Part shown: one piece after another, positions 52,706 to 61,656 of the stretch | Numbering within the stretch: position 1 is the stretch's first letter | Layout of the letters: the number at the start of each line of letters is the position of its first letter | Origin: Prolixibacteraceae bacterium | GTDB taxonomy: Bacteria; Bacteroidota; Bacteroidia; Bacteroidales; Prolixibacteraceae | Length of the DNA: 64,000 nt | Direction of reading: 5' to 3' | Assembly: GCA_023229575.1 (NCBI GenBank) | Contig: JALNYZ010000002.1 | Location: forward strand, 339,134 to 403,133 | Notes under the pieces: generated by a model | Told to the model about the DNA's origin: nothing | Databases searched by the model: none | What the model saw: only the letters and a program-made list of their open reading frames with translations | Position numbers and translations under genes: made by a program

Positions 52706-52721
52706 ATACAAATATTTGTAT
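52706..52721. promoter_or_regulatory. 16-bp palindrome upstream of the Ehr-type operon
   Basis: ATACAAATATTTGTAT is a perfect palindrome about 90 bp upstream of the -33 element of the operon promoter. It may be an operator; no cognate regulator gene is adjacent. Confidence 0.4.
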
Positions 52722-52809
52722 TTATTTGATTTTGAGAAAGATATGTTGTCTTTGTGTAAATATGTTTTACAACAGCTTTTTGAACATTATTTACAAAAGC
52801 AAATTTTTC

Positions 52810-52840
52810 TTTGAAAACATTGTATATTACCCTTACTTTG
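52810..52840 (+). promoter_or_regulatory. Promoter of the Ehr-type complex operon
   Basis: TTTG (52810-52813), exactly 19 bp, then TTACTTTG (52833-52840; 7 of 8 bases of TAnnTTTG). It lies 25 nt before the GTG start at 52866. Confidence 0.6.
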
Positions 52841-52865
52841 CATTTGAAACCCATAAAACTTCAAA

Positions 52866-54872
52866 GTGGATATTTTAGGCAATGCCATGTTGCTGAACGG
52901 GGCTATCCTGTTTACCTTTCTGGCTTTTATTTTTATTTTGACAATGCCTCAGAAAATTGGTTTTGTCATCACCCTTCTTTCAATTTTATTTACCTCATTG
53001 TCAAGTAGCTGGATAGCAATTCAGGCATTATTGAATCAACCCATCGAACTTTCCCTGCAATTTGGCAGTTTTGCAGGCGAGGTATTGTTAAAGATTGATG
53101 GTCTTTCAGCGTGGTTCATTTTAATCATCAATTTTACTGTTCTTACCGGGTTCTTTTACGGAATAGGCTATTTAAAAAAATACGGACAATCCAGGAACAG
53201 AATATCCTTGCATTGGATCTTTTTTCTCTTTTTTCACCTCTCCATGCTCTTTGTTTGCATGGTTCAGAACGGATTCGCCTTTTTGGTTGTTTGGGAGATT
53301 ATGTCGCTCACATCCATGTTGTTGGTGCTGTTTGACCATGAAAATCCAAAAACATTCAAGGCTGCTTTGAACTATTTTGTTCAGATGCATATTGGGGTGA
53401 CATTTCTTACCATCGGGTTCATTTGGGTCTATCATACCACGGGTTCTTTCAGTTATGATGCTTTGAATACCTATTTTCAGTCGAACCGGAACCTCTGGTT
53501 GTTTCTGATTTTCTTTACAGGATTTGGCATCAAGGCCGGGTTTATTCCATTTCACAGCTGGCTGCCCCATGCCCATCCTGCAGCGCCTGCCCATATCTCC
53601 GGGATCATGTCGGGGGTAATGGTAAAACTAGGGATCTATGGTATTCTGCGCATGGTTACATTCCTTAAAAGTGATTTCCTTTTGCTCGGTGAGATCGTCC
53701 TTACCCTCTCTTTGTTATCTGGTTTGTATGGTATAATGAACGCGGCCGTGCACCGCGATTTCAAGCGAATGCTTGCTTATTGCACCATCGAAAATATTGG
53801 AATAATTGGTATCGGGATTGGCATCGGTCTGATGGGCATCGGAAGCAATTCGCCTTTGATGTTCTATCTTGGTTTTGGAGGCGCCCTGTTACATGTTTTG
53901 AACCACTCGTTGTTCAAGTCTTTGCTTTTCTATTCTGCAGGATCTGTTTACCAGCAAAGCCACACGCTCAACATGGAGAACCTGGGGGGGCTTATCAAAT
54001 CCATGCCTAAAACAGGAGCGCTCTTTCTCGTTGGTGCCCTCGCCATTGGAGGACTTCCCCCTTTCAATGGGTTCGTTTCTGAATTTTTAATATACAATGG
54101 ATTGATGGAAGGAATCCATACCGGCAACATCAGTCAAATTATTCTTTATGTGCTTGTTATGGCAGGATTAAGCATCATTGGCGGACTATCGGTCCTTACC
54201 TTTACGAAAGCTTTCGGCACCATCTTTTTGGGCCAACCACGTACCCAATTAACCCACCAACCGCAGGAAGTTTCATCCATTATGCTTCTACCCCAGTACC
54301 TGATCATTGCCATGATGCTTTGTGTTGCCTTTCTTCCGCAATTATTTGTGAAAATTGTTGGAAACCAGTTGTCCATCCTGCATTCCACCGATTCAGGGCC
54401 TGCCATTCTGGAGGGTATCGGTAAAACTACGGCGAACATCAGCTTTTATTTCCTTTTACTTTCTGCAATTGCTGCAGCTATCTGGATTGTCCGTTCATTA
54501 CTATTGAATAAAACCCTTGTAAATTATGGCGCCACCTGGGGGTGTGGTTATGTAGCCCCAAACAACAGGCAGCAATACACCGGAAAATCATTTTCCAAGC
54601 CACTCGGAAAGATCTTTAATGCGCTGCTCATTGAAAAGAAAGAGTTCGATGAGTTGAAAAAGGGGGAAATCCATCCCGCAGGCAAAACCTACATCTCGCA
54701 TTACCACGATTTTTTTGAGCAGAAATTGATCAGACCGTACACTGACAGGCTCGTTCAATCGGCCAATTACTTCAGTTTTGTTCAAAATGGACGAATTCAA
54801 TCCTATGTCTTGTATGGAATAGTATTTATTCTGGCCCTGATCATCCTTTCAATCTTAAATATAGTTTCATGA
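52866..54872 (+). CDS. HyfB-like antiporter-type membrane subunit 1 of Ehr-type complex
   Basis: This 668-residue protein with about 16 transmembrane helices is homologous to HyfB and the NuoL/M ion-pump subunits. The conserved helix-5 Glu is in VVWEIMSLTS. The lysines of the proton path are in FGIKAGFIPFHSWLPHAHPAAPAH and MVKLGIYGILR. The C-terminal cytoplasmic tail carries WGCGYVAPNNRQQYTGKSF, as in HyfB. It starts at GTG 52866, and its last 4 nt overlap the next gene (ATGA). It probably translocates protons or sodium ions. Confidence 0.9.
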   Translation: MDILGNAMLLNGAILFTFLAFIFILTMPQKIGFVITLLSILFTSLSSSWIAIQALLNQPIELSLQFGSFAGEVLLKIDGLSAWFILIINFTVLTGFFYGIGYLKKYGQSRNRISLHWIFFLFFHLSMLFVCMVQNGFAFLVVWEIMSLTSMLLVLFDHENPKTFKAALNYFVQMHIGVTFLTIGFIWVYHTTGSFSYDALNTYFQSNRNLWLFLIFFTGFGIKAGFIPFHSWLPHAHPAAPAHISGIMSGVMVKLGIYGILRMVTFLKSDFLLLGEIVLTLSLLSGLYGIMNAAVHRDFKRMLAYCTIENIGIIGIGIGIGLMGIGSNSPLMFYLGFGGALLHVLNHSLFKSLLFYSAGSVYQQSHTLNMENLGGLIKSMPKTGALFLVGALAIGGLPPFNGFVSEFLIYNGLMEGIHTGNISQIILYVLVMAGLSIIGGLSVLTFTKAFGTIFLGQPRTQLTHQPQEVSSIMLLPQYLIIAMMLCVAFLPQLFVKIVGNQLSILHSTDSGPAILEGIGKTTANISFYFLLLSAIAAAIWIVRSLLLNKTLVNYGATWGCGYVAPNNRQQYTGKSFSKPLGKIFNALLIEKKEFDELKKGEIHPAGKTYISHYHDFFEQKLIRPYTDRLVQSANYFSFVQNGRIQSYVLYGIVFILALIILSILNIVS

Positions 54873-56896
54873 ATCTGATTACGATTTTTGTCCTGATGCC
54901 GTTTGTAGGTTTACTTTTACTGCCTTTCCTGAAAGCCAGGCTTAAAGGGTTGCTGACGATGGGTTTGTTGACAATCAATGTAATTATTTCAGGATATATG
55001 GCCATACAAAGCCTGACAGGCTCGCCGGTTTCCATCACCCTTGGGGGAAGTTATGTCACAGGCCCTATTCCCATCAGGATTGATGCATTGTCCGGTTGGT
55101 TTATCCTGATCATCAACCTGATATTTTTAACGGGCGGACTGTATGGATATTCCTATCTGAAGGGCTACAAAAAGAGGACCAATAGCCTCACCCTGCACAG
55201 TTTTGCGTTTTTACTTCAACATGTTTCTATCATCAGTATTTGTGGCATTCAGAACAGTTTTGTTTTCCTGATCGCATGGGAAATATTGGCCTTGACCTCC
55301 TTCATCCTTATCATTTTTGAGCATGAAAACCCGGTCACCATCAAATCCGGCATCAATTACCTGATCCAGGCCCATTTTTCCATCGTGTTCCTGATAATAG
55401 GTTTTCTTTGGGTTATTAATAAAACGAATAGCTTCGATTTTCAGGCCATCACTGCCTATTCGTCTACCCTGCCGGGAATGGCTTCGTTGATTTTATTTCT
55501 CTGTTTTTTTATCGCCTTTGCCATCAAAGCCGGATTTGTTCCATTTCACACATGGCTTCCATACGCGCATCCAGCGGCACCGGCCCATGTATCGGGTATG
55601 ATGTCGGGGGTGATTATCAAGATCGGGATATTCGGAATTTTGCGAATGTTGTTGATTATCAAAACAGACTACATCGCGGCAGGTTTTATTATATTGATTA
55701 TTTCGGTGCTTTCCGGCCTGTACGGCGTGATGCTTGCAATCATCCAGCACAACCTCAAGAAACTTCTTGCCTACCACAGCATCGAAAATATAGGGATTAT
55801 CGGAATTGGTATCGGTATTGGCGCCATTGGAACAGGTTTGGGTAATACGACACTTGCAACCCTTGGATATGCCGGTGCATTGCTCCATACATTAAATCAT
55901 TCACTATTCAAATCCTTGCTCTTCTATACAGCCGGAAATGTTTACCAGGCGACACATACCATGGAAATTGAGAAATTGGGCGGAATGGTTAAGAAAATGC
56001 CGCAAACAACGATGCTTTTTTTAATTGCCGCCATTGCCATTTGCGGGATCCCACCCTTTAACGGCTTTATCTCTGAATTCATTATCTACACAGGTCTTTA
56101 TACCTGGCTCTCGGATGGAACGCTCTTTTCGCTTCTTGCCGCCATTTTCTCCACCATTGCGCTGGTAGCCATTGGAGGCCTGGCCATGATTTGCTTTACC
56201 AAGGCGTTCGGCACTGTTTTTTTGGGAACGGCGCGTCATACAATTCCAACAGACTGCCGTGAGGTAAAGTTTATTCAACTCCTTCCCGCTTATTTATTAG
56301 CCTTTGTTATCCTCCTGATAGGCATTTTTCCTTTGTTGTTTATACATTTGTTGGCAATGCCGGTCGCTCTTTTCCCCGGAACAGCCGAAATTCTGGCAAA
56401 TACTCCGCAGAATAGCGCTTTTGCAGCTTTACAGTCAATAAGTTGGGCATCCTGGATCATGGTGCTGTTGGTAATTGGGATCTATTTTTTCCGGCAATAC
56501 CGGCTTAAGAAGCGAAGCCTGGAAATTGGCCCGACCTGGGGATGCGGCTATGTAGCCCCAACATGTAAACAGCAGTACACCGCCGGCTCCTTTGTGCGCA
56601 CCTACAGTAAGCTATTCGCACCCGTATTGATCGTTCACAAAGAGGAGGAAATTGTGCATGGTGTTTTTCCTTCAGAAGCAAAATACCATACCCAACCCTA
56701 TGACAAACTAGAAAAAGGATTGATTGACAGGATCCTAAAATTAAACAAGAATTTTATGGGGAGGTTTGTCTTCCTGAACAACGGGAAACTTCAATTCTAT
56801 ATTTTGTATGGAATCATTTTTATCCTGACGGTATTGGGTATCCCACTGCTATATAGGAACCTTGAATCTATTATTGAAATATTTAAACTTCTATAA
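54869..56896 (+). CDS. HyfB-like antiporter-type membrane subunit 2 of Ehr-type complex
   Basis: This 675-residue paralogue of the previous subunit has the same landmarks: Glu in AWEILALTSF, FAIKAGFVPFHTWLPYAHPAAPAH, IIKIGIFGILRM, and the tail WGCGYVAPTCKQQYTAGSF. A tandem pair of HyfB-type subunits is unusual for hydrogenase-4, which has one HyfB plus the related HyfD and HyfF. It gives the complex an extra pump module. It overlaps the upstream gene by 4 nt and is 2 nt from the downstream gene. Confidence 0.9.
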   Translation: MNLITIFVLMPFVGLLLLPFLKARLKGLLTMGLLTINVIISGYMAIQSLTGSPVSITLGGSYVTGPIPIRIDALSGWFILIINLIFLTGGLYGYSYLKGYKKRTNSLTLHSFAFLLQHVSIISICGIQNSFVFLIAWEILALTSFILIIFEHENPVTIKSGINYLIQAHFSIVFLIIGFLWVINKTNSFDFQAITAYSSTLPGMASLILFLCFFIAFAIKAGFVPFHTWLPYAHPAAPAHVSGMMSGVIIKIGIFGILRMLLIIKTDYIAAGFIILIISVLSGLYGVMLAIIQHNLKKLLAYHSIENIGIIGIGIGIGAIGTGLGNTTLATLGYAGALLHTLNHSLFKSLLFYTAGNVYQATHTMEIEKLGGMVKKMPQTTMLFLIAAIAICGIPPFNGFISEFIIYTGLYTWLSDGTLFSLLAAIFSTIALVAIGGLAMICFTKAFGTVFLGTARHTIPTDCREVKFIQLLPAYLLAFVILLIGIFPLLFIHLLAMPVALFPGTAEILANTPQNSAFAALQSISWASWIMVLLVIGIYFFRQYRLKKRSLEIGPTWGCGYVAPTCKQQYTAGSFVRTYSKLFAPVLIVHKEEEIVHGVFPSEAKYHTQPYDKLEKGLIDRILKLNKNFMGRFVFLNNGKLQFYILYGIIFILTVLGIPLLYRNLESIIEIFKLL

Positions 56897-56898
56897 CC

Positions 56899-57804
56899 AT
56901 GCTGAGTATCTTTTTAAACCTCATTGCTGCCCTCTTTTTCACCGGTATTGTTATCCGGACCAAGAGTAAGGCTTCAGGGCGTAAAGGTCCCGGAATAATG
57001 CAACCTATCAGGGATGTTTACAGGTTGTTCCGCAAGGGTTCCGTCTACAGTGAGACCACCAGTTTCATTTTTCAACTGGCCCCCACCGTCTATTTTGCAT
57101 CTGTGGTGATGGCCTTGCTGGTAGTTCCCTTTGGCAAATCGCCCGGGGTACTGAGTTTCAATGGGGATTTCATCTTTTTTGCCTATGTTCTGGCCCTGGG
57201 AAAATTCTTCAGCATCATTTCTGCTTTGGATACCGGTAGCAGCTTCGAGGGAATGGGCGCCAGCCGCGAAGCCCTCTACTCAATGTTCGCAGAGCCTGCC
57301 TTCTTTATCTTAATGGGCTCATTGGCACTACTTTCCGGGCATACCTCCTTTCAGGGGATTTTTGCCTCACTGCACATTGGTTCCCAGATCAGTTATGCCC
57401 TGGCAGCCCTGGCAACTTTCGTACTTTTGATGATTGCCATGATCGAAAACAGTCGTATGCCTATCGACGATCCCAAGACACATCTCGAACTTACCATGGT
57501 GCATGAAGTAATGATCCTTGACAACAGTGGTTTTGACCTTGGATTGATCCTGACTGCCGGTTACCTCAAATTTGCTTTATATGGCGCCTTGATCGTGAAC
57601 CTCTTTATTGGTGTCATCCCTTACCAATATGCCATTCCTGCATTTTTTGCCATACAGTTTATGATGGCCGTTGCCATTGGCTTGATCGAGTCGTTTATGG
57701 CAAGGTTCAGGATGAGCCACAACCCACAGTTCATCGTGGTACTGACATCCGTAAGCCTGCTCATTTTCTTCGGCGTACTGCTGATCCTACAAAAATTCGT
57801 TTAA
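56899..57804 (+). CDS. HyfC/NuoH-like membrane subunit of Ehr-type complex
   Basis: This 301-residue protein has eight transmembrane helices. It is the NuoH/HyfC/HycD-type subunit that couples the soluble arm to the membrane arm. The family-diagnostic first loop is ASGRKGPGIMQPIRDVYRLF, followed by ALDTGSSFEGMGASREALYSMFAEP and MIENSRMPIDDPKTHLELTMVHE. All acidic residues of the coupling channel appear intact. Confidence 0.93.
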   Translation: MLSIFLNLIAALFFTGIVIRTKSKASGRKGPGIMQPIRDVYRLFRKGSVYSETTSFIFQLAPTVYFASVVMALLVVPFGKSPGVLSFNGDFIFFAYVLALGKFFSIISALDTGSSFEGMGASREALYSMFAEPAFFILMGSLALLSGHTSFQGIFASLHIGSQISYALAALATFVLLMIAMIENSRMPIDDPKTHLELTMVHEVMILDNSGFDLGLILTAGYLKFALYGALIVNLFIGVIPYQYAIPAFFAIQFMMAVAIGLIESFMARFRMSHNPQFIVVLTSVSLLIFFGVLLILQKFV

Positions 57805-57827
57805 TGGTTAAATATTAGTCAGACAAT

Positions 57828-58460
57828 ATGATACATGTACTATTGATCATTTTTATCATCACTTTGTTTTACATGGCCATCGCCAACAGGTTGATGACCT
57901 ACATCAAAGTGCTGGCGCTTCAGGGAGTGTTGCTGTTCTTCGTTGTATTTTTTCAACTTAGCAGGATTGATCCTTTCAACCTTGCCTTTATCCTCCTCGA
58001 AACCATCGTTTTCAAATCACTGGCGGTACCGATTTTTCTGAGTTACCTGCTAAAACGAAACAACATTACCCGGGAGGCTGAACCGTTTTTGCCTAATTTC
58101 GTCTCTTTGGTCATAACCACTTCAATTGTAGTTGTCAACATGTTGATAGCCACCGTTATTAAAGATGATCACCTCGACAAGATCTTCTTTGTTGTCGCGC
58201 TGTCAACCCTCTTTTTTGGCTTGTATCTTATTGCCACCCGACGAAAAATCATTACCCATGTGATGGGTTACATGGTCATTGAAAATGGCGTCTTTGTCCT
58301 TTCCCTGGCCATTGGCAACGAAATGCCCCTGCTTGTCAACCTGGGCATCATGCTGGATATTTTTGCCAGTGTGCTCATATTGGGAATTTTCATGAACAAA
58401 ATTGGGGATGTCTTCAAGGATGTCGATGTCGACCAGTTGAGCAATTTAAAAGATTACTAA
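57828..58460 (+). CDS. HyfE/NuoK-like membrane subunit of Ehr-type complex
   Basis: This 210-residue protein has six to seven transmembrane helices. It matches HyfE: a NuoK-like core with the helix Glu in LLETIVFKSLAVPIFL and VMGYMVIENGVFVLSLAIG. An extra C-terminal segment follows. It lies 23 nt after the HyfC-like gene, in the same operon. It is expected to form part of the ion-translocation axis. Confidence 0.88.
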   Translation: MIHVLLIIFIITLFYMAIANRLMTYIKVLALQGVLLFFVVFFQLSRIDPFNLAFILLETIVFKSLAVPIFLSYLLKRNNITREAEPFLPNFVSLVITTSIVVVNMLIATVIKDDHLDKIFFVVALSTLFFGLYLIATRRKIITHVMGYMVIENGVFVLSLAIGNEMPLLVNLGIMLDIFASVLILGIFMNKIGDVFKDVDVDQLSNLKDY

Positions 58461-58478
58461 TTAAAACAGACGAAATCA

Positions 58479-59906
58479 ATGGTTATCACCTACTTAATAG
58501 TTTCTGTTGCGATAGTTATAAGCCTGTTTATTCTACGGGACAAGCGGTTGGTCTACGCTTTGCTGGGAATATTCCTGGTTTGGCAAAGCTGGTTTACCAT
58601 CCAGGCCTGCCTTCATTTCGGTACCACTGACGCGGTTTATTTTACCTATGACGCATTGGGCATCCTTCTGCTTGTTACTTTGAGCATTATCGCTATCCCT
58701 GCGGCATTGCACAGCTATATTTACATCGAAAACCACTACGAACCCCCGAGGTCAAGGTCCATCTACCTTGGTTCGCTGGTTTTGCTGGTCATGGCCATCA
58801 GTGCTGGATATCTTTCCAACCACATCGCAGTAACCTGGATTTTTACGGAGATCACAACTTTGAGCGCTTCGGCGCTGATTTATCACCACAGAAACAAGCT
58901 GGCCCTTGAAGGTACCTGGAAATATGTTTTCATTTGTGCAATTAGCATCACATTCATTTTTATTGGGATTCTTTTCCTTAGTCTTTCACTTCAATATGCC
59001 GGATCTGACGATCTGTCATTCAGTAACTTGCTAACAAAAAGTAAGGAACTGAACCCGATCTGGCTGCAAATGGCCTTCCTCTTCATTTTTACGGGTTTCA
59101 CTGCCAAACTCGGACTTGTCCCCATGTTTACCGCAGGTATTGACGCCAAGGATACCGCCCCTGCTCCGGCAGGAGCGCTGATGGCCAGTGTTTTGATGAA
59201 CCTCGGCTTTGTAGGGATTTTCAGGTTTTATATTGTCATTGCCAACACTCCCCTGCTTCATTGGGCTAAACTGGTGGTTGGAATTGCTGCATTCCTTTCG
59301 CTGTTCGTTGCGACTGTCTACATGTTAAAGGTAAAGAACGTCAAGCGGATGTTTGCCTACTCCGGCATCGAACACATGGGGATCGTGATGCTTGGCGTTG
59401 CGGCAGGTGGAATTGGTTACTATGCCGCCATCCTGCACATAGTCCTGCATGCTTTCGTCAAATCAAGCCTTTTCTTCCAGTACAATCAACTTTACCGTGT
59501 ATTTCAAAACAAAAGCATTACCCACATCGGCAACTATTTCAAATACAACCCGACCGGGGCGATGGTGCTGTTGCTGGGATTTATCAGTTCGGCAGCAATG
59601 CCGCCATCCGGGCTTTTTGTGAGCGAATTCCTGATCTTCAAATCATTGTTTGATGCTAAGCAAATCTTCGTTTTAATCGCTGTTTTGCTACTATTGACCA
59701 TGATTATCTGGTCGTTTGGAAAAAATATTTTCAAAGTGCTCTTTGTTCCTGCAGAAGGGTTTGATGATTCGAGGGTGGCAAGAACATCTCCCTGGGAATC
59801 ACTTTCACAATTTCTTCTGCTCGCAACGGCAGTCTACCTGGGTTTGAACCCTCCGCCCATTTTTGTACAACTTATCAAAGAGAGCATCACGCTCTTGCCA
59901 TTATGA
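58479..59906 (+). CDS. HyfF-like antiporter-type membrane subunit of Ehr-type complex
   Basis: This 475-residue third antiporter-like subunit has about 13 helices. The helix-5 Glu is in WIFTEITTLSASALI and the helix-7 Lys in FTAKLGLVPMFTAGIDAKDTAPAPAGALM. The later helix has LMNLGFVG where the HyfB-like copies have a Lys. It overlaps the large-subunit gene by 4 nt (ATGA). Confidence 0.9.
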   Translation: MVITYLIVSVAIVISLFILRDKRLVYALLGIFLVWQSWFTIQACLHFGTTDAVYFTYDALGILLLVTLSIIAIPAALHSYIYIENHYEPPRSRSIYLGSLVLLVMAISAGYLSNHIAVTWIFTEITTLSASALIYHHRNKLALEGTWKYVFICAISITFIFIGILFLSLSLQYAGSDDLSFSNLLTKSKELNPIWLQMAFLFIFTGFTAKLGLVPMFTAGIDAKDTAPAPAGALMASVLMNLGFVGIFRFYIVIANTPLLHWAKLVVGIAAFLSLFVATVYMLKVKNVKRMFAYSGIEHMGIVMLGVAAGGIGYYAAILHIVLHAFVKSSLFFQYNQLYRVFQNKSITHIGNYFKYNPTGAMVLLLGFISSAAMPPSGLFVSEFLIFKSLFDAKQIFVLIAVLLLLTMIIWSFGKNIFKVLFVPAEGFDDSRVARTSPWESLSQFLLLATAVYLGLNPPPIFVQLIKESITLLPL

Positions 59907-61405
59907 ATATGCAGACAATCACCATAAAAAACAATCAATCGGTACCACTCGCTTCGATTCCTGAATTGGGTTACGGACAGTTTATGGAGGTAAATACAGA
60001 CCTGCTTGCGGATACCTTAGACAGACATTGTGTGAATTACTACGGAGTGGTCAACGGAAAGCATTTAATGCTTATCTGTTGCATTGCAGATGATATAAAA
60101 CATGTTATTCATCTTTCTTCCTGTAATGTGCTGCCAACGGAGGTATTGCCATCCTTTACAGCCAGGCACCTCTGTTTTGAAAAATTCGAGCGTGAAATTC
60201 ATGAAAATTTCGGGCTAAATTACAGCGATCACCCTTGGCTTAAGCCCGTTAGATACCCCTTCGACCGTGCAGACAAGCAATCCACTATTGCCAACTATCC
60301 GTTCTATTCTATTAATAGTGAGGAACTTCACGAAGTTGGCGTTGGGCCAATCCATGCCGGGGTCATTGAACCGGGTCATTTCAGGTTTATTTGTAATGGA
60401 GAGCAGATTCTGCACCTGGAAATCCAGCTTGGCTACCAGCACAGGGGCTTGGAAAAACTGCTTTTGGAAAAGCCGGATCTTTCGCAACAGGTAACACTGG
60501 CCGAAAATATTGCCGGGGACACCGCAGTCGGCCATACCACTGCCTTTGCCCAAATATGGGAAAGCCTTTGCGGTTTCCAGACCACAAGGGAGATTGACTA
60601 TTCACGGACCATTGCACTTGAATTGGAGCGAATTGCCATCCATACCGGTGACCTGAGCGCGCTGTGCACCGATATAGCCTATCAGCTGGGTAGTTCTGTC
60701 TTCGGCAGGCTACGCACCCCTATCATCAATTTCATGCAGGAATGGTGCGGAAACAGGCTTTCAAAGGGCTTGATCCGTCCGGGATCAGACCGTTTTCCCT
60801 TCACTCCTGCATTGGCAGACAGACTTAGCCAGGTATTGGACAGTTATGAAGGTGATTTTGTTGAAATGAATGCCCAACTCTTCAGTCTGCCCAGCGCCCT
60901 TTCGCGGTTTGAAAGGACCGGTGTAGTATCCCAGGAAGATGCGGCCGCCATTGGCGCTGTTGGTATGGCGGCACGAACGAGTGGCGTCATCAGGGATATC
61001 CGCGCCTCGCATCCCCACAGTCTGTACCCCGAACTTCAGCACGAAGCAACAGTAAAACGTCACGGGGATGTCTATTCGCGTGTTCAGTTGCGCAAAAATG
61101 AGGTCATGCAGTCAATAGGATACCTGAGAAAGCTAATCGCCGAACTTCCGGCCAAGCATGAAACCAGTGAACTTTCCTCCCCGGGTGAAAATCTTTTTAC
61201 ACTTTCACTGGTCGAAGGATGGCGCGGCGAGATCTGTCATTGTGCCATAACGGGAACAAAAGGAGAGTTGATTCATTACAAAATCAAAGATCCCTCCTTC
61301 CACAACTGGATGGCGCTTGCCTTGTCGGTACGAAACAACGAAATATCCGATTTTCCCATCTGCAACAAGAGCTTTAATCTTTCGTATTGCGGGCATGATC
61401 TTTGA
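59903..61405 (+). CDS. Hydrogenase-like large subunit lacking NiFe ligands (HyfG/NuoCD-like)
   Basis: This 500-residue protein has an N-terminal NuoC-like 30-kDa domain (about 1-135) fused to a NuoD/HyfG-like domain (HEVGVGPIHAGVIEPGHFRF at 143-162, QLGYQHRGLEKLL). Where NiFe enzymes read CGIC the sequence is ENIAGDTAVGH (201-211), and near the C-terminus the DPCxxC motif is replaced by SFNLSYCGHDL (490-500). At most one of four nickel-iron cysteines remains. It cannot bind a normal NiFe centre, so this is an Ehr-type or complex-I-like subunit. It is the next-to-last gene in the operon. Confidence 0.9.
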   Translation: MNMQTITIKNNQSVPLASIPELGYGQFMEVNTDLLADTLDRHCVNYYGVVNGKHLMLICCIADDIKHVIHLSSCNVLPTEVLPSFTARHLCFEKFEREIHENFGLNYSDHPWLKPVRYPFDRADKQSTIANYPFYSINSEELHEVGVGPIHAGVIEPGHFRFICNGEQILHLEIQLGYQHRGLEKLLLEKPDLSQQVTLAENIAGDTAVGHTTAFAQIWESLCGFQTTREIDYSRTIALELERIAIHTGDLSALCTDIAYQLGSSVFGRLRTPIINFMQEWCGNRLSKGLIRPGSDRFPFTPALADRLSQVLDSYEGDFVEMNAQLFSLPSALSRFERTGVVSQEDAAAIGAVGMAARTSGVIRDIRASHPHSLYPELQHEATVKRHGDVYSRVQLRKNEVMQSIGYLRKLIAELPAKHETSELSSPGENLFTLSLVEGWRGEICHCAITGTKGELIHYKIKDPSFHNWMALALSVRNNEISDFPICNKSFNLSYCGHDL

Positions 61406-61498
61406 GGAAGGACGAAGACGGAGAGACCAGGGGACCAGGGGACCGGACTTCTGAAAATTGAATGAAACGGGGAAACAGAGAGGCGTAGACGATGGAAT

Positions 61499-61554
61499 GA
61501 CGGAGAGACGGAGAGACGGAGAGACGGAGAGACAGAGAGACAGAGAGACGGAGA
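61499..61554 (+). repeat. 8-bp tandem array GACGGAGA x7 between large and small subunit genes
   Basis: Seven complete units occur in a row: GACGGAGA x4, GACAGAGA x2, GACGGAGA. Related units (GAAACGGG, GAAACAGA) occur at 61464-61479. The spacer 61406-61656 also holds a short CCCGCAAATGCGGG-type hairpin near 61615-61630 and no gene. Confidence 0.9.
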
Positions 61555-61656
61555 GACTAATAGAACGCAGCTATCAATATTTTAACTCTTTGTGATCCTT
61601 CGTATGTACTTTGTCCCGCAAATGCGGGATTGTGATAAAATTTAAAAATTGCAATT

